Below, in pieces: positions 6,699 to 15,006 of a stretch of DNA of 32,776 nucleotides (position 1 is the first letter of the stretch; every line of letters begins with the position of its first letter). A model generated the notes under the pieces. That model was given only the letters and a program-made list of their open reading frames with translations, had not been told where the DNA came from and ran no database searches. The position numbers and the translations under genes are program-made. The stretch is from Oscillospiraceae bacterium (GTDB lineage Bacteria > Bacillota > Clostridia > Oscillospirales > CAG-272), in the NCBI GenBank assembly GCA_015063645.1, contig SVTS01000027.1:1-32776 (forward strand), written 5' to 3'.

Positions 6699-8650
6699 CA
6701 GCGTACACGCTCACCAAGGGGAGTATCCTCAGCGAGGAATACAACGCGGATCTGCTCTTCGCCGGAGGCGAGGATCATGCCGTTGCTTTCGATGCCGCAC
6801 AGGGTGGCGGGCTTCAGATTGGCAACGATGATTACCTTCTTGCCGATCAGCGCTTCGGGCTCATAGAATTTTGCGATGCCGGAAACAACCTGACGCTTTT
6901 CATAACCCAGATCCAGCTGGAGCTTCAGCAGTTTCTTTGCCTTCGGTACTTTCTCACAGGCGATAATCTGCGCAGTGCGCAGCTCCACGTTCATGAAGTC
7001 TTCAATGCCGATCAGAGCAAGCCCTTCAGACTTTTCGGCAGCTTTTGCTGCAGCTTCGGCTGCTGCGGCCTTTGCCTGGATCTCAGCGTTGATTTCATCC
7101 ATCATTTTCTTTTCGTCAATACGGGCGAAGAGAACGGCTGCCTCGCCGACACTTGCACCTGCCTTCATGCCGCCGAACGCGGACAGAGATTCGTAGGAAA
7201 CCGCATCGGTGCCGATCTGGGAGAAGATGGCGTCGCAGGTGGAGGGCATAATGGGGGTCAGAAGGATTGCCGCAATGCGGATGCACTCCAGCAGATTGTA
7301 CATAACGGTACCGAGGCGTGCCTTCTGTGCCTCATCCTTTGCCAGAGCCCAGGGCATGGTTTCATCAATATACTTGTTAGTGCGGCGGAGAAGCTGAACC
7401 ACCTCGTCGATGGCTTCGGAGATATGGTAGGTATCCATCTTCTCGTCAAATGCCTTAATGGCGGCAAGTGCGGTCTCTTTCAGTTCGGCATCCGTGCCCT
7501 CATCGCCGGCGGGCGCGGGGATCACGCCGTCGAAATACTTCTTTGTCATCGCAACGGTACGGCTGACCAGATTGCCCAGATTGTTGGCGAGATCGGTGTT
7601 GTAGCGATTGATTACATTTTCGTAGGTGATGGAGCCGTCATTGACGTAAGGCATCTCCGCCAGCGCATAGTAACGAACACCGTCCACGCCGAAACGCTGT
7701 GCCAGCTCGTCGGCATAGATCACGTTTCCGCGGGATTTGCTCATCTTGTCCGTGCCGGAAATAAACCACGGATGACCGAATACATGCTCCGGCAGCGGGA
7801 GATCCAGTGCCATCAGGAAGATCGGCCAGTAAATGGTGTGGAAACGGACGATATCCTTACCGATGATGTGTACGTCAGCCGGCCAGTATTTTTGGAACAG
7901 TTCAGGCTGTACTTCGTTTTCGGGATCATAGCCAAGAGCGGTGATATAGTTGGTCAGTGCATCCAGCCATACGTAGGTGACGTGTTTCGGATCAAAGGGG
8001 ACAGGAACACCCCAGGTGAAGGACGAACGGGAAACACAGAGATTTTTCAGACCGGGCTTGAGGAAGTTGTTGATCATTTCCTTGCGGCGGGCCTCAGGCT
8101 GAATGAAGTCGGGATGATTTTCAATATACTCGATCAGACGGGGCGCATATTTCTCCATGTTGAAGAAATAGGTTTCTTCCTGTACTTTCTTGACTTCCCG
8201 TCCGCAGTCAGGACATTTGCCGTCCACAAGCTGGGTATCCGTGAAGAAGGATTCACAGGGAGTGCAGTACCAGTCTTCGTAGTGACCTTTGTAGATGTCG
8301 CCCTTGTCGTACAGCTTCTTGAAGATATTCGCAACGGCTTTCTCGTGATGCTCATCCGTGGTGCGGATGAAATGATCATAGGTGGTGTCCATGCAATCCC
8401 AGATGCGGCGGATCTCGCCTGCCACCTTGTCCACGTATTCCTTGGGCTGCAGACCTGCTTCAGCCGCCTTGTTCTCGATCTTCTGACCGTGCTCGTCGGT
8501 GCCGGTGAGGAAGAATACGTCATAGCCGCGCTGTCTCTTGTAGCGGGCAATGGCGTCGGTCATGATTACCTCGTAGGTGTTGCCGAAATGGGGCTTGGTA
8601 GAGGCGTATGCGATGGCTGTGGTGATATAAAATTTCTTGTTCTCAGACAT
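6698..8650 (-). CDS. metG: Methionine--tRNA ligase
   Basis: This enzyme charges tRNA-Met with methionine in the cytosol. It is a 650-aa class I synthetase. The HIGH-equivalent HFGN is at residues 21-24, and KMSKS is at 302-306. A zinc knuckle has cysteines 129, 132, 146 and 149 (CTPC, then CPDC). The anticodon-binding helical domain follows. An Ala/Lys/Glu-rich linker (about 520-545) leads to a C-terminal tRNA-binding OB-fold (EDFMNVELRTAQIIACEKV to the end), so this is the dimeric long form. AGGAG lies 7 nt before the ATG. Only 21 bp separate it from nagA upstream, and it overlaps tatD by one base, giving a three-gene unit. Confidence 0.98.
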   Translation of the reverse strand: MSENKKFYITTAIAYASTKPHFGNTYEVIMTDAIARYKRQRGYDVFFLTGTDEHGQKIENKAAEAGLQPKEYVDKVAGEIRRIWDCMDTTYDHFIRTTDEHHEKAVANIFKKLYDKGDIYKGHYEDWYCTPCESFFTDTQLVDGKCPDCGREVKKVQEETYFFNMEKYAPRLIEYIENHPDFIQPEARRKEMINNFLKPGLKNLCVSRSSFTWGVPVPFDPKHVTYVWLDALTNYITALGYDPENEVQPELFQKYWPADVHIIGKDIVRFHTIYWPIFLMALDLPLPEHVFGHPWFISGTDKMSKSRGNVIYADELAQRFGVDGVRYYALAEMPYVNDGSITYENVINRYNTDLANNLGNLVSRTVAMTKKYFDGVIPAPAGDEGTDAELKETALAAIKAFDEKMDTYHISEAIDEVVQLLRRTNKYIDETMPWALAKDEAQKARLGTVMYNLLECIRIAAILLTPIMPSTCDAIFSQIGTDAVSYESLSAFGGMKAGASVGEAAVLFARIDEKKMMDEINAEIQAKAAAAEAAAKAAEKSEGLALIGIEDFMNVELRTAQIIACEKVPKAKKLLKLQLDLGYEKRQVVSGIAKFYEPEALIGKKVIIVANLKPATLCGIESNGMILASGEEQIRVVFLAEDTPLGERVR

Positions 8651-8671
8651 ATCTATACTCCTGTGTGATAA

Positions 8672-9850
8672 TTATTCGATCGTAACTCCGCCGCAGATGA
8701 CGGATTTCAGAACGGGTGCATCTTTGTTCTCGACGAGCAGGAAATCCGCGCGCTTGCCGGCGGCAACGGAACCGATCTTCTCATAAGCGCCGATCATCTG
8801 TGCCGGATTTGCCGTAGCGGCGGGGATTGCATCTTCCAGGGAAGTGCCGGTAAAGCGCATGAAATTGCACAGACCGTCAAAAAGACTGATGGTACTGCCG
8901 GCGATGGCACCCTCAGAGTTGACCGCCTGCCCGTTTTTCACGAATACCGGAATGCCTGCGATGCTGTATTCACCGTCCGAAAGTCCTGCGGCTTCCATGG
9001 AGTCGGTGATCAGAATCAGCTTGTCCGCAGGTTTTGTGCGTTTCAGCAGACATGCCGTTGCCGGGTGAGAGTGGAATCCGTCACAGATCAGCTCGGCGTA
9101 TGCCTCGTCCGTCAGAAGTGCGGCACCGACACAGCCGGGCATGCGGTGGTGCAGGGGACTCATGGCGTTGAACGTATGGGTGAACGTATTGGCACCCTTG
9201 CGAACTGCCTCCACAGCCTGCTCAAAGGTGGCATCGGAATGGGCAATGCCCACGGAGACGCCTCTGCGGAGCGCTTCTTTGAGGAATGCGTCGCTGCCGT
9301 CCAGCTCCGGTGCAATGGAGGCGTGCAGGCACAGCCCCTTGCTCAGATCGGCAATGCGGTCCAGTACGTCGGCAGAAGGTGCGCACAGCAGATCAGCCGC
9401 ATGGGCACCGCGGCGGATGAAACTGAGGAAATTGCCTTCCAGATGAAGACCGGGAATGTTGGCACCCTTATGCTCGGAATGTGCGTAATCCGCCAGAAAG
9501 GCAGCCGTTTCGATCCAGCTGTCGATCGGTGCGGATGCCAGCGTGACCATCACGGAGGTGGTGCCGGTGCGTGCATAGGAAAGCATCACCTGATCCAGCT
9601 TTTCGCTGTCTTTCGTGGCATCTCCGGTGGATGCGCCCGTGAAGTCCAGACCGACTCGTCCGTGGGTATGTACATCCACCAGACCGGGAATCAGGTACAG
9701 TCCACTGCAGTCGATGCGCTCTGCATCCGGATAGGCGCCGCAGTCATCCGTCACTGCGAGGATCGTTCCGTCGCGGACAACCACATTGCGGGGAATAAAA
9801 GTACGGGAATCCGTATCGTAAACCGATGCGCCCCAAAAAATTGTATCCAT
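8672..9850 (-). CDS. nagA: N-acetylglucosamine-6-phosphate deacetylase
   Basis: It converts GlcNAc-6-phosphate to glucosamine-6-phosphate and acetate in amino-sugar recycling or catabolism. The 392-aa amidohydrolase has the metal motif DVHTHG (H61, H63), the catalytic-site HLEGNF (Glu138, usually HLEGPF), TFTHTFNAMSPLHHR, the substrate loop ICDGFHSHP, and the catalytic Asp in LILITDSMEAAG. GGAGG precedes the ATG at good distance. No nagB or PTS gene is adjacent; instead it heads an operon with metG and tatD, driven by its own promoter. The link with tRNA charging is probably only co-transcription. Confidence 0.95.
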   Translation of the reverse strand: MDTIFWGASVYDTDSRTFIPRNVVVRDGTILAVTDDCGAYPDAERIDCSGLYLIPGLVDVHTHGRVGLDFTGASTGDATKDSEKLDQVMLSYARTGTTSVMVTLASAPIDSWIETAAFLADYAHSEHKGANIPGLHLEGNFLSFIRRGAHAADLLCAPSADVLDRIADLSKGLCLHASIAPELDGSDAFLKEALRRGVSVGIAHSDATFEQAVEAVRKGANTFTHTFNAMSPLHHRMPGCVGAALLTDEAYAELICDGFHSHPATACLLKRTKPADKLILITDSMEAAGLSDGEYSIAGIPVFVKNGQAVNSEGAIAGSTISLFDGLCNFMRFTGTSLEDAIPAATANPAQMIGAYEKIGSVAAGKRADFLLVENKDAPVLKSVICGGVTIE

Positions 9851-9887
9851 AAGTATCCTCCGATATATGCATTTTCTTTATTATAAT

Positions 9888-9916
9888 AGTATAACAGAAA
9901 AACGCCTCTTTTACAA
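9888..9916 (-). promoter_or_regulatory. Sigma-A promoter of nagA-metG-tatD, overlapping the rsmI terminator
   Basis: Minus-strand boxes are TTGTAA (9911-9916) and TATACT (9888-9893), with a 17-nt spacer. A second TATAAT-like box lies just downstream. The -35 hexamer falls in the loop and right arm of the hairpin that terminates rsmI. Confidence 0.65.
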
Positions 9917-9924
9917 GGCGTTTT
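9899..9924 (-). terminator. Rho-independent terminator of rsmI
   Basis: On the minus strand AAAACGCCT and AGGCGTTTT form a 9-bp stem with an 8-nt loop, followed by TTCTGTT. It lies 28 bp after the rsmI stop codon. Confidence 0.75.
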
Positions 9925-9951
9925 CCTGTATTTTGAAAAAATAGTTTGTAA

Positions 9952-10851
9952 TTATTCCCCGTCGGATGTATCGTCAGCAGAGAGAAGCTGTTTGTAGAAG
10001 ACACCTTTGGAGAGTCCGCGCGCCTTTGCTGCAGCTTTGATGGCATCCATACGTTCCATGCCGCTGTCCATCAGCATCTGTACATGCGCTGCAGGATCCT
10101 CCGGATATTCATCCGCAGCCGGTCCGCCGTTCTTCGCGCCTTCCACGACCAGAACATACTCGCCCCGGGGAGCGGTTTCCTCATACAGCCGGACCGCATC
10201 GGAGAGGGTCGTGCGGATGATCTCTTCGTTCAGCTTGGTGATCTCCCGGCAGAGGGAAATGCGTCTGTCACCCCATGCGTCGAGCAGATCATCCAGCGTT
10301 CCTCGCAGCTTGTGCGGAGCTTCATAGAGAATAATCGTCCGCTCCTCATGGGAAAGTGCCGCAAGACGGGCGCGTTTTTCGCCTTTCAGTGTGGTGAGAA
10401 AACCTTCAAAGACAAATTTACCCGTGGGCAGCCCGGAGACGGACAGTGCCGTGATCGCGGCACATGCACCGGGAATAGAGGTTACCGGCACTCCTCGTTC
10501 AGCACAAAGCGCCACCAGATCCTCACCGGGATCGCTGATGGCAGGGGTGCCCGCATCCGTGATCAGCGCGCAGGATTCACCGGCGAGAAGCCGGGAGACG
10601 ATCTCCTCGCCGCGCTGGCGCTTGTTGTGTTCAAAATAACTGACCATCGGTTTTGAAATACCGAAGCGGGCAAGCATCTGCCCGGAATTGCGGGTGTCCT
10701 CCGCGGCGATGAAATCCACCTCCGAGAGAACTTTCTGCGCTCTCGGCGATAGATCCGCCAGATTACCGATCGGCGTTGCCACCAGATACAGCATGCCGCC
10801 GATGATCTGATTCTTTTCGCCGTTTCCGGCAATTTTTTCCTGCATGCTCAT
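9952..10851 (-). CDS. rsmI: 16S rRNA (cytidine(1402)-2'-O)-methyltransferase
   Basis: It methylates the ribose of C1402 in the decoding centre of 16S rRNA using SAM. The protein has 299 aa, slightly long because of an extra N-terminal stretch (MSMQEKIAGNGEKNQIIGG) before the family start MLYLVATPIGNL. Other tetrapyrrole-methylase-type motifs are AEDTRNSGQML, FEHNKRQRG, ALITDAGTPAISDPG and SIPGACAAI. The ATG at 10851 overlaps the trmN6 stop by 4 nt (ATGA) and has AGGGGG upstream, so translational coupling is likely. An in-frame ATG at the family start is possible but has no better ribosome-binding site. Confidence 0.95.
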   Translation of the reverse strand: MSMQEKIAGNGEKNQIIGGMLYLVATPIGNLADLSPRAQKVLSEVDFIAAEDTRNSGQMLARFGISKPMVSYFEHNKRQRGEEIVSRLLAGESCALITDAGTPAISDPGEDLVALCAERGVPVTSIPGACAAITALSVSGLPTGKFVFEGFLTTLKGEKRARLAALSHEERTIILYEAPHKLRGTLDDLLDAWGDRRISLCREITKLNEEIIRTTLSDAVRLYEETAPRGEYVLVVEGAKNGGPAADEYPEDPAAHVQMLMDSGMERMDAIKAAAKARGLSKGVFYKQLLSADDTSDGE

Positions 10852-11645
10852 TTTGCGTCCCCCTTTCGGTTTTCAAACAAAAAATCCAGAGAAAACGTGT
10901 CATAGATCCTCTGCATATCTGCTGTGTAAGTGCGATCGGTACGGCTTTTGTAGATGATCAGCGGCGGAGACTGAATCAGCTCAGGTGAACCGTCCCGCCG
11001 GGATTCCACCAGAATCAGACAGGGACGGCTCTCTGTGTCCGGATAGACCGTCACCATCCGTTTCGGCTCAAGAGAGGCGGTACGCAGTGCCGCAAACAGA
11101 TCCGCCATCCGATCCGGACGGAATACGGTGTAAAACAAACCGCCGCTTTTCATAAGCCGGGATGCCGCCGCGCAGAAATCAAAAATGGTTCCGTTCAATT
11201 CCCGACGTGCTGTCTCCATACGCAGATCCGTATGAGTCAACCCGGCACCTGCTGCCATATAGGGCGGATTGGAGATAACAACAGACAGCGCACCGGCGGT
11301 GTCCGCCTGCGTCAGTGTGCGGATGTCACCGTCAAGAACAGTAATGCGGTCCTCCATGCCGTTGAGCCGGGCGTTGCGCCGGATGAGATCGCAGAATTCT
11401 TCCTGCAGTTCTGCCGCATACATGTGGCGGTATTTTTCCCGCGACTGGCAGAGCAGGGAAATCACACCGGTACCGCTGCCCAGATCGGCGCAGCATCCGC
11501 CGGGAACGGACTTTGCAAATGCGGAGAGGAGATAGGCATCGGTGCCGAAAGTCAAAGCGCCTTTTTTGCAGATCAGACGCAGATGTTCGTTAATTTCGTC
11601 CAGACGCTCCCCATCCTGGAGCATTTCTGAAAATTTGGTGTCCAT
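10848..11645 (-). CDS. trmN6: tRNA1(Val) (adenine(37)-N6)-methyltransferase-like protein (YabB/TrmN6)
   Basis: This 265-aa SAM-dependent methyltransferase has motif I in ADLGSGTGVISLL (about residues 52-64) and the amino-methyltransferase catalytic motif SNPPYMA. The N-terminal DEINEHLRLICKK and LTFGTDAYLLSAF stretches are characteristic of the YabB/TrmN6 family. The neighbour rsmI also matches, as in Bacillus (yabB, yabC). The predicted role is N6-methylation of A37 in tRNA; substrate identity in Clostridia is by homology only. The start ATG at 11645 has a poor ribosome-binding site (CGGACGG). A ferredoxin terminator lies just upstream, so its promoter is not obvious. Confidence 0.88.
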   Translation of the reverse strand: MDTKFSEMLQDGERLDEINEHLRLICKKGALTFGTDAYLLSAFAKSVPGGCCADLGSGTGVISLLCQSREKYRHMYAAELQEEFCDLIRRNARLNGMEDRITVLDGDIRTLTQADTAGALSVVISNPPYMAAGAGLTHTDLRMETARRELNGTIFDFCAAASRLMKSGGLFYTVFRPDRMADLFAALRTASLEPKRMVTVYPDTESRPCLILVESRRDGSPELIQSPPLIIYKSRTDRTYTADMQRIYDTFSLDFLFENRKGDAK

Positions 11646-11677
11646 AAATACCGTCCGGGTGAATTTTTATGTAAACA

Positions 11678-11703
11678 AAAAACGCGCACAAGGCGCGATT
11701 TTT
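11678..11703 (-). terminator. Rho-independent terminator of the ferredoxin gene
   Basis: On the minus strand AAAAA, a bulged T, CGCGC, loop CTTGT, GCGCG and TTTTTT form a GC core with a T tract. It begins 29 bp after the ferredoxin stop and ends before trmN6. Confidence 0.75.
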
Positions 11704-11732
11704 GTTGTTTGCGTATGTAATCCGAGAGTGGA

Positions 11733-11906
11733 TTATTCAGCAGCGGGAGCGTCAACGGGGCATACGTTTGCGCATGCGCCGCACTCAAGACACTCTTCAG
11801 CGTTGATGACGTACTTGCCATCCTGCTCCTTGATGCACTCAACAGGGCACTCAGATGCGCAAGCGCCGCATCCGATGCACTCTTCTGCATTGATCTTATA
11901 AGCCAT
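11733..11906 (-). CDS. 2[4Fe-4S] ferredoxin, 57 aa
   Basis: This is a small clostridial-type electron carrier. Two CxxCxxCxxxCP motifs are present, CIGCGACASECP and CLECGACANVCP, each binding a [4Fe-4S] cluster by the usual crossed pattern. The protein begins MAYKINAEEC. I chose the ATG at 11906 because GGAGG lies 8 nt upstream; an in-frame GTG nine bases earlier would overlap the ribosome-binding site. It has its own consensus promoter and terminator, so it is expressed as a strong single-gene unit inside the holB-rsmI cluster. Candidate redox partners (PFOR, hydrogenase) are not in the window. Confidence 0.95.
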   Translation of the reverse strand: MAYKINAEECIGCGACASECPVECIKEQDGKYVINAEECLECGACANVCPVDAPAAE

Positions 11907-11938
11907 TGTCAGCACCTCCGTTTGATTTTGTTATTTAG

Positions 11939-11967
11939 ATTATATCATACTCTTTCGGAAAAAGCAA
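11939..11967 (-). promoter_or_regulatory. Sigma-A promoter of the ferredoxin gene
   Basis: Minus-strand TTGCTT (11962-11967), a 17-nt spacer and a perfect TATAAT (11939-11944) lie about 30 bp before the ferredoxin start. Confidence 0.8.
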
Positions 11968-11982
11968 TCGTTTTATGAAATT

Positions 11983-12918
11983 TTATTCGTTATTTGTCTG
12001 TGTTTTTTTCGATCCGCCGTTTTTCTGTTCCTGACCCTTATTTCCGTCCCGCTTTTCGGGCAGTTTCAGAACGGTTACGGCATCCCGATGGAAGGAGTGG
12101 ATCACATTGTTGCCCTGCTTGTCGGAAAGGGAAACTTTGACCATGCCGGTCAGCGGATTGATTTCGGTGATCATGCCCTGACCCTCTTCCGTCTTGACAC
12201 GGCTTCCTACCGGCGGAGTCAGGCGAAGCTCTTCTTCGTATGTCTGATATTCGTAATTGAGACAGCACATCAGTCTGCCGCAGGTGCCGGAGATCTTGGC
12301 GGAGTTGAGGGAGAGATTCTGCTCTTTTGCCATCTTGATGGATACCTGTGCGAAATCGGAGAGGAAAGTGGCACAGCAGAACGGACGGCCGCAGACGCCG
12401 ATGCCGCCCATCATCTTAGCCTCGTCGCGGATGCCGATCTGGCGCAGCTCGATGCGGGTGCGGAAAACGGATGCCAGATCCTTGACCAGATCGCGGAAAT
12501 CCACCCGTCCCTCGGAGGAGAAATAGAAGAGTAGCTTGTTGTTGTCGAACGTATATTCGGCATCAATGAGCTTCATATCCAGCTTGTGCTCGCGAATTTT
12601 TTTCAGACAGATATCGAAAGCGTTTTTCTCCAGCGCCAGATTTGCCTCGTGCCGCTCAATATCCTCCTTTGTCGCGATACGGACGACGGAACGGAGCGGA
12701 GGAACAATTTCCGAGGTGGGCACATTTTTGTTGCCGATCATAACCTCGCCGAACTCCATGCCGCGTGCGGTCTCCACAATCACGGACATGCCTGCACTGA
12801 TCTGCAGCTCTCCGGGGGCAAAATAATATACTTTTCCGGTGTCACGGAAACGGACACCGACGATCTCCGTTGTTTCGGGCGCACCGAAATTCTGGTGCAT
12901 TCTGTTATCCTGAGCCAT
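11983..12918 (-). CDS. ricT: PSP1-domain protein RicT (YaaT)
   Basis: RicT works with RicA and RicF in Bacillus to promote RNase Y-dependent mRNA maturation and the sporulation phosphorelay. The 311-aa protein has an N-terminal PSP1 core (VGVRFRDTGKVYYF, GMEFGEVMIGN). The family's cysteine signatures, GVCGRPFCCATFL and GTCGRLMCCLNYE, are implicated in Fe-S binding. A KOW-like segment (VGSRVKTEEGQGMI) and a Lys/Asn/Gln-rich tail follow. holB-ricT order is conserved in Firmicutes. The start ATG at 12918 is unusual: the nearest good Shine-Dalgarno (AAAGGAG) is about 27 nt away, with a small hairpin in between. Confidence 0.93.
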   Translation of the reverse strand: MAQDNRMHQNFGAPETTEIVGVRFRDTGKVYYFAPGELQISAGMSVIVETARGMEFGEVMIGNKNVPTSEIVPPLRSVVRIATKEDIERHEANLALEKNAFDICLKKIREHKLDMKLIDAEYTFDNNKLLFYFSSEGRVDFRDLVKDLASVFRTRIELRQIGIRDEAKMMGGIGVCGRPFCCATFLSDFAQVSIKMAKEQNLSLNSAKISGTCGRLMCCLNYEYQTYEEELRLTPPVGSRVKTEEGQGMITEINPLTGMVKVSLSDKQGNNVIHSFHRDAVTVLKLPEKRDGNKGQEQKNGGSKKTQTNNE

Positions 12919-12963
12919 TATGATATGCGGCGGAAGCCGCGTTCTCCTTTGTGATTTTTTTGT

Positions 12964-14001
12964 TCAGTATTTTCCAAGCAGAAGCGCCGTGCACGATGTG
13001 TGGACGGATGCGTTGTTCTGTATGTCGCCGTATGTTTCAATTACTTCGCTGTACGCGGAAACGATGCGGCGGATTCCTGTTTTTTCAAGGATTTGCCGGC
13101 ATTCTTCCCGGGAAAGATACAGCATGAGAGGAACGGATGCATTTTTCTTGACAGCGATCAGATCCCGCAGGGCCAGCATGACCAGCCGCAGAAGCGCGAG
13201 AACATCTTCTCTGGCTTTGGGCAGGGACGAAAGCATTGCGGACGCCCCGGCAGGATCATTGGTGAAAAGAAGCGATAGAAACCGCAGAGCATCCGTGCGC
13301 AGTGCGCGGTATTCCGCCCCGTCGGGGGATGCACGGTCCAGAAGCGTCTGCGCCTGACCGAGCGCACCGCCGGACGCGGTGACGGATTCGGCAAAAAAAT
13401 CCGGATCCGAGGTGAGCAGAGCCGCATAGCGCCGTTCCTTTTGGAGAAATTCCGCTGTCTGCTCCGCGTCGAACAGCTGCATACGCATAACCGGTGCGCG
13501 GCTGCGGATCGTTTCAAGCAGAGCGCTGGCGTTTTCTGTCAGAAGGAAGAAATTCACGTACCGCGGCGGTTCCTCAAGCGACAGGAGAAGCGCATTCTGC
13601 GCCTGCACCGTCATCAGTTCCGCTTCTTCCAGAATGTATACCTTGTGCTCGCTTTCGCTGGGGATGATGTACAGATCCTCCCGCAGCTGACGTACCGTAT
13701 CTACGCCGATGGTGGCTTTGCCCTCCGGACGGCGCACCGTGATCACATCCGGCGAAACGCCCCGGGCGATTTTCCGGCAGGACAGACACTCCCCGCAGGG
13801 AAGCGGATGAGAGTCCGAAAGACGGTATTCGCAGGAGAGCGCGGCCGCTGCCGCCAGGGCGGCAAGATGCCGTCCGCTGCCCCGCGGACCTTCCAGAATA
13901 TAGGCATGCCCCAGTTTGCCGGCAAGCAGATCGCTGCCGAGAATGCGTTTCAGCCGATCATTGCCGATCAGCGTGGGAAAAACAGAGCGTGACACGGGCA
14001 T
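12964..14001 (-). CDS. holB: DNA polymerase III subunit delta'
   Basis: It is a clamp-loader subunit. The 345-aa AAA+ fold begins with FPTLIGNDRLKRIL. The P-loop is degenerate (GPRGSGRH, Arg in place of Lys at the nucleotide-binding position), usual for delta' subunits that do not hydrolyse ATP. A zinc module has Cys57, 69, 72 and 75 (PCGECLSC). KVYILEEAELMTVQAQNALL is the sensor/Walker B-like region, and LEEPP and the TIRSRA motif follow. The start is supported by AAGGAAGG just before ATG 14001. A consensus promoter lies about 30 bp upstream, and ricT follows after 45 bp, so the two are co-transcribed. Confidence 0.93.
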   Translation of the reverse strand: MPVSRSVFPTLIGNDRLKRILGSDLLAGKLGHAYILEGPRGSGRHLAALAAAAALSCEYRLSDSHPLPCGECLSCRKIARGVSPDVITVRRPEGKATIGVDTVRQLREDLYIIPSESEHKVYILEEAELMTVQAQNALLLSLEEPPRYVNFFLLTENASALLETIRSRAPVMRMQLFDAEQTAEFLQKERRYAALLTSDPDFFAESVTASGGALGQAQTLLDRASPDGAEYRALRTDALRFLSLLFTNDPAGASAMLSSLPKAREDVLALLRLVMLALRDLIAVKKNASVPLMLYLSREECRQILEKTGIRRIVSAYSEVIETYGDIQNNASVHTSCTALLLGKY

Positions 14002-14031
14002 ACCTTCCTTTCTTTATACGATACTCTTATT

Positions 14032-14060
14032 ATTATAGCAAAGGTTTGCACCGGTGTCAA
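14032..14060 (-). promoter_or_regulatory. Consensus sigma-A promoter of holB-ricT
   Basis: Minus-strand TTGACA (14055-14060), a 17-nt spacer and TATAAT (14032-14037) give a perfect consensus promoter, placing transcription start roughly 20-25 bp before the holB ATG. Confidence 0.9.
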
Positions 14061-14144
14061 ATCCAAATTGTAAATTACGTCGGAATTCCCGTAAAAATTT
14101 CTGACTTTCGGGGAAATCAATGTCCGGCATGAGGTGGAATGTAT

Positions 14145-15005
14145 ATGACAAACAGATCTTACGATACCCGCAGGGCAGTGCGGTATCTCGCGTGCGCTTT
14201 CGGAATAACCCTCGCCGCGCTGATTGCATCGACGGGGATACAGATGTACAGAGCACATGCGGAGCGGGAGAAAAATGCGGTTCTGCTGGCGGGGGATATT
14301 CTTGCTCTGCGGGACAGCCGGAAAAACGCGGACGGAAGGGTGGAAATCTGCCTTGCGCTGATTGATGTGCGGAGTACAGGACTTCTTTCCGAAGCGGAGC
14401 AGCATGCCCTGCGTGCTGCGCTTGCAGCATGCGATCCGGAGCCGCTTGCAGATGAGATAGAAAACGCGTTTCTGAATCGACGGTTTTCCGCTTCATTGCT
14501 GAATAAATCCCTGCGCAGGTTTTGTGCTTCACAGATGCCGGAGAAAGACAGACCGGACAGCGAAAGCGACGCGCCGAAGTATCCGTTCCGGATTGCGGGG
14601 GCTGTGCGTCTGGCGGGGGATTTTTTCGGCATTTCCGCACCGTTCCGTGCATGCAGAACTGCATCAGGAAACGCGGCTTTCTGCCGCAACGCCTATGCGG
14701 TATTTGATCCGCGAAGCGGGAAGATGACAGAATTCGCGATGGCGTGTGCACCGGGAGAATCAGTCCTGAACGCCGATGAATGCAGCCTGAAAGCCGCCGC
14801 CTATCTGCGGGACAGACAGAATATGTACCCGACGGATGTGCTGTCGGAGAATTCGTCCGGCGGCATCTGTTATGTGCAGATGAATTGCAGAGGCGGAAGA
14901 ACCGCCCTTGTCGGGGTACGGGAGGACAGCGGGGGAATCTGCCTTTTCGTGCGTGAATGGAAAACGGCTCTGCGGGAGAATATTCCCGCGGAGCCGCTTC
15001 GGTGA
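14145..15005 (+). CDS. Uncharacterised membrane-anchored protein
   Basis: I do not recognise the family with confidence. The ATG at 14145 has GAGGTGG 7 nt upstream and is preferred over an ATG six bases earlier. The product has 286 aa. It has a short basic N-terminus, one membrane segment (about residues 12-34) and then an extracytoplasmic region. The final ~100 residues (YAVFDPRSGKMTEF, then CSLKAAAYLRDRQNM, then GGICYVQMNC) loosely resemble the PepSY/YpeB-type C-terminal fold of germination proteins, but similarity is faint. It is convergent with the sigma-factor gene, and a hairpin inside its last codons probably terminates that gene. No operon partner is visible. Confidence 0.7.
   Translation: MTNRSYDTRRAVRYLACAFGITLAALIASTGIQMYRAHAEREKNAVLLAGDILALRDSRKNADGRVEICLALIDVRSTGLLSEAEQHALRAALAACDPEPLADEIENAFLNRRFSASLLNKSLRRFCASQMPEKDRPDSESDAPKYPFRIAGAVRLAGDFFGISAPFRACRTASGNAAFCRNAYAVFDPRSGKMTEFAMACAPGESVLNADECSLKAAAYLRDRQNMYPTDVLSENSSGGICYVQMNCRGGRTALVGVREDSGGICLFVREWKTALRENIPAEPLR
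14965..14996 (-). terminator. Hairpin terminator for the sigma-factor gene, inside the neighbour's coding end
   Basis: CGGCTCTGCGGGA and TCCCGCGGAGCCG form a 13-bp stem with one mismatch around a 6-nt loop. On the minus strand the stem is followed by TTTTCC. It overlaps the last codons of the plus-strand gene ending at 15005. Confidence 0.65.
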
Positions 15006-15006
15006 A

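Noticed and set aside
6680-8668. A 662-codon open frame on the plus strand
   Set aside because: It is antisense to metG over its whole length, and its translation shows no known motif; metG is unmistakable. It results from codon bias on the opposite strand.
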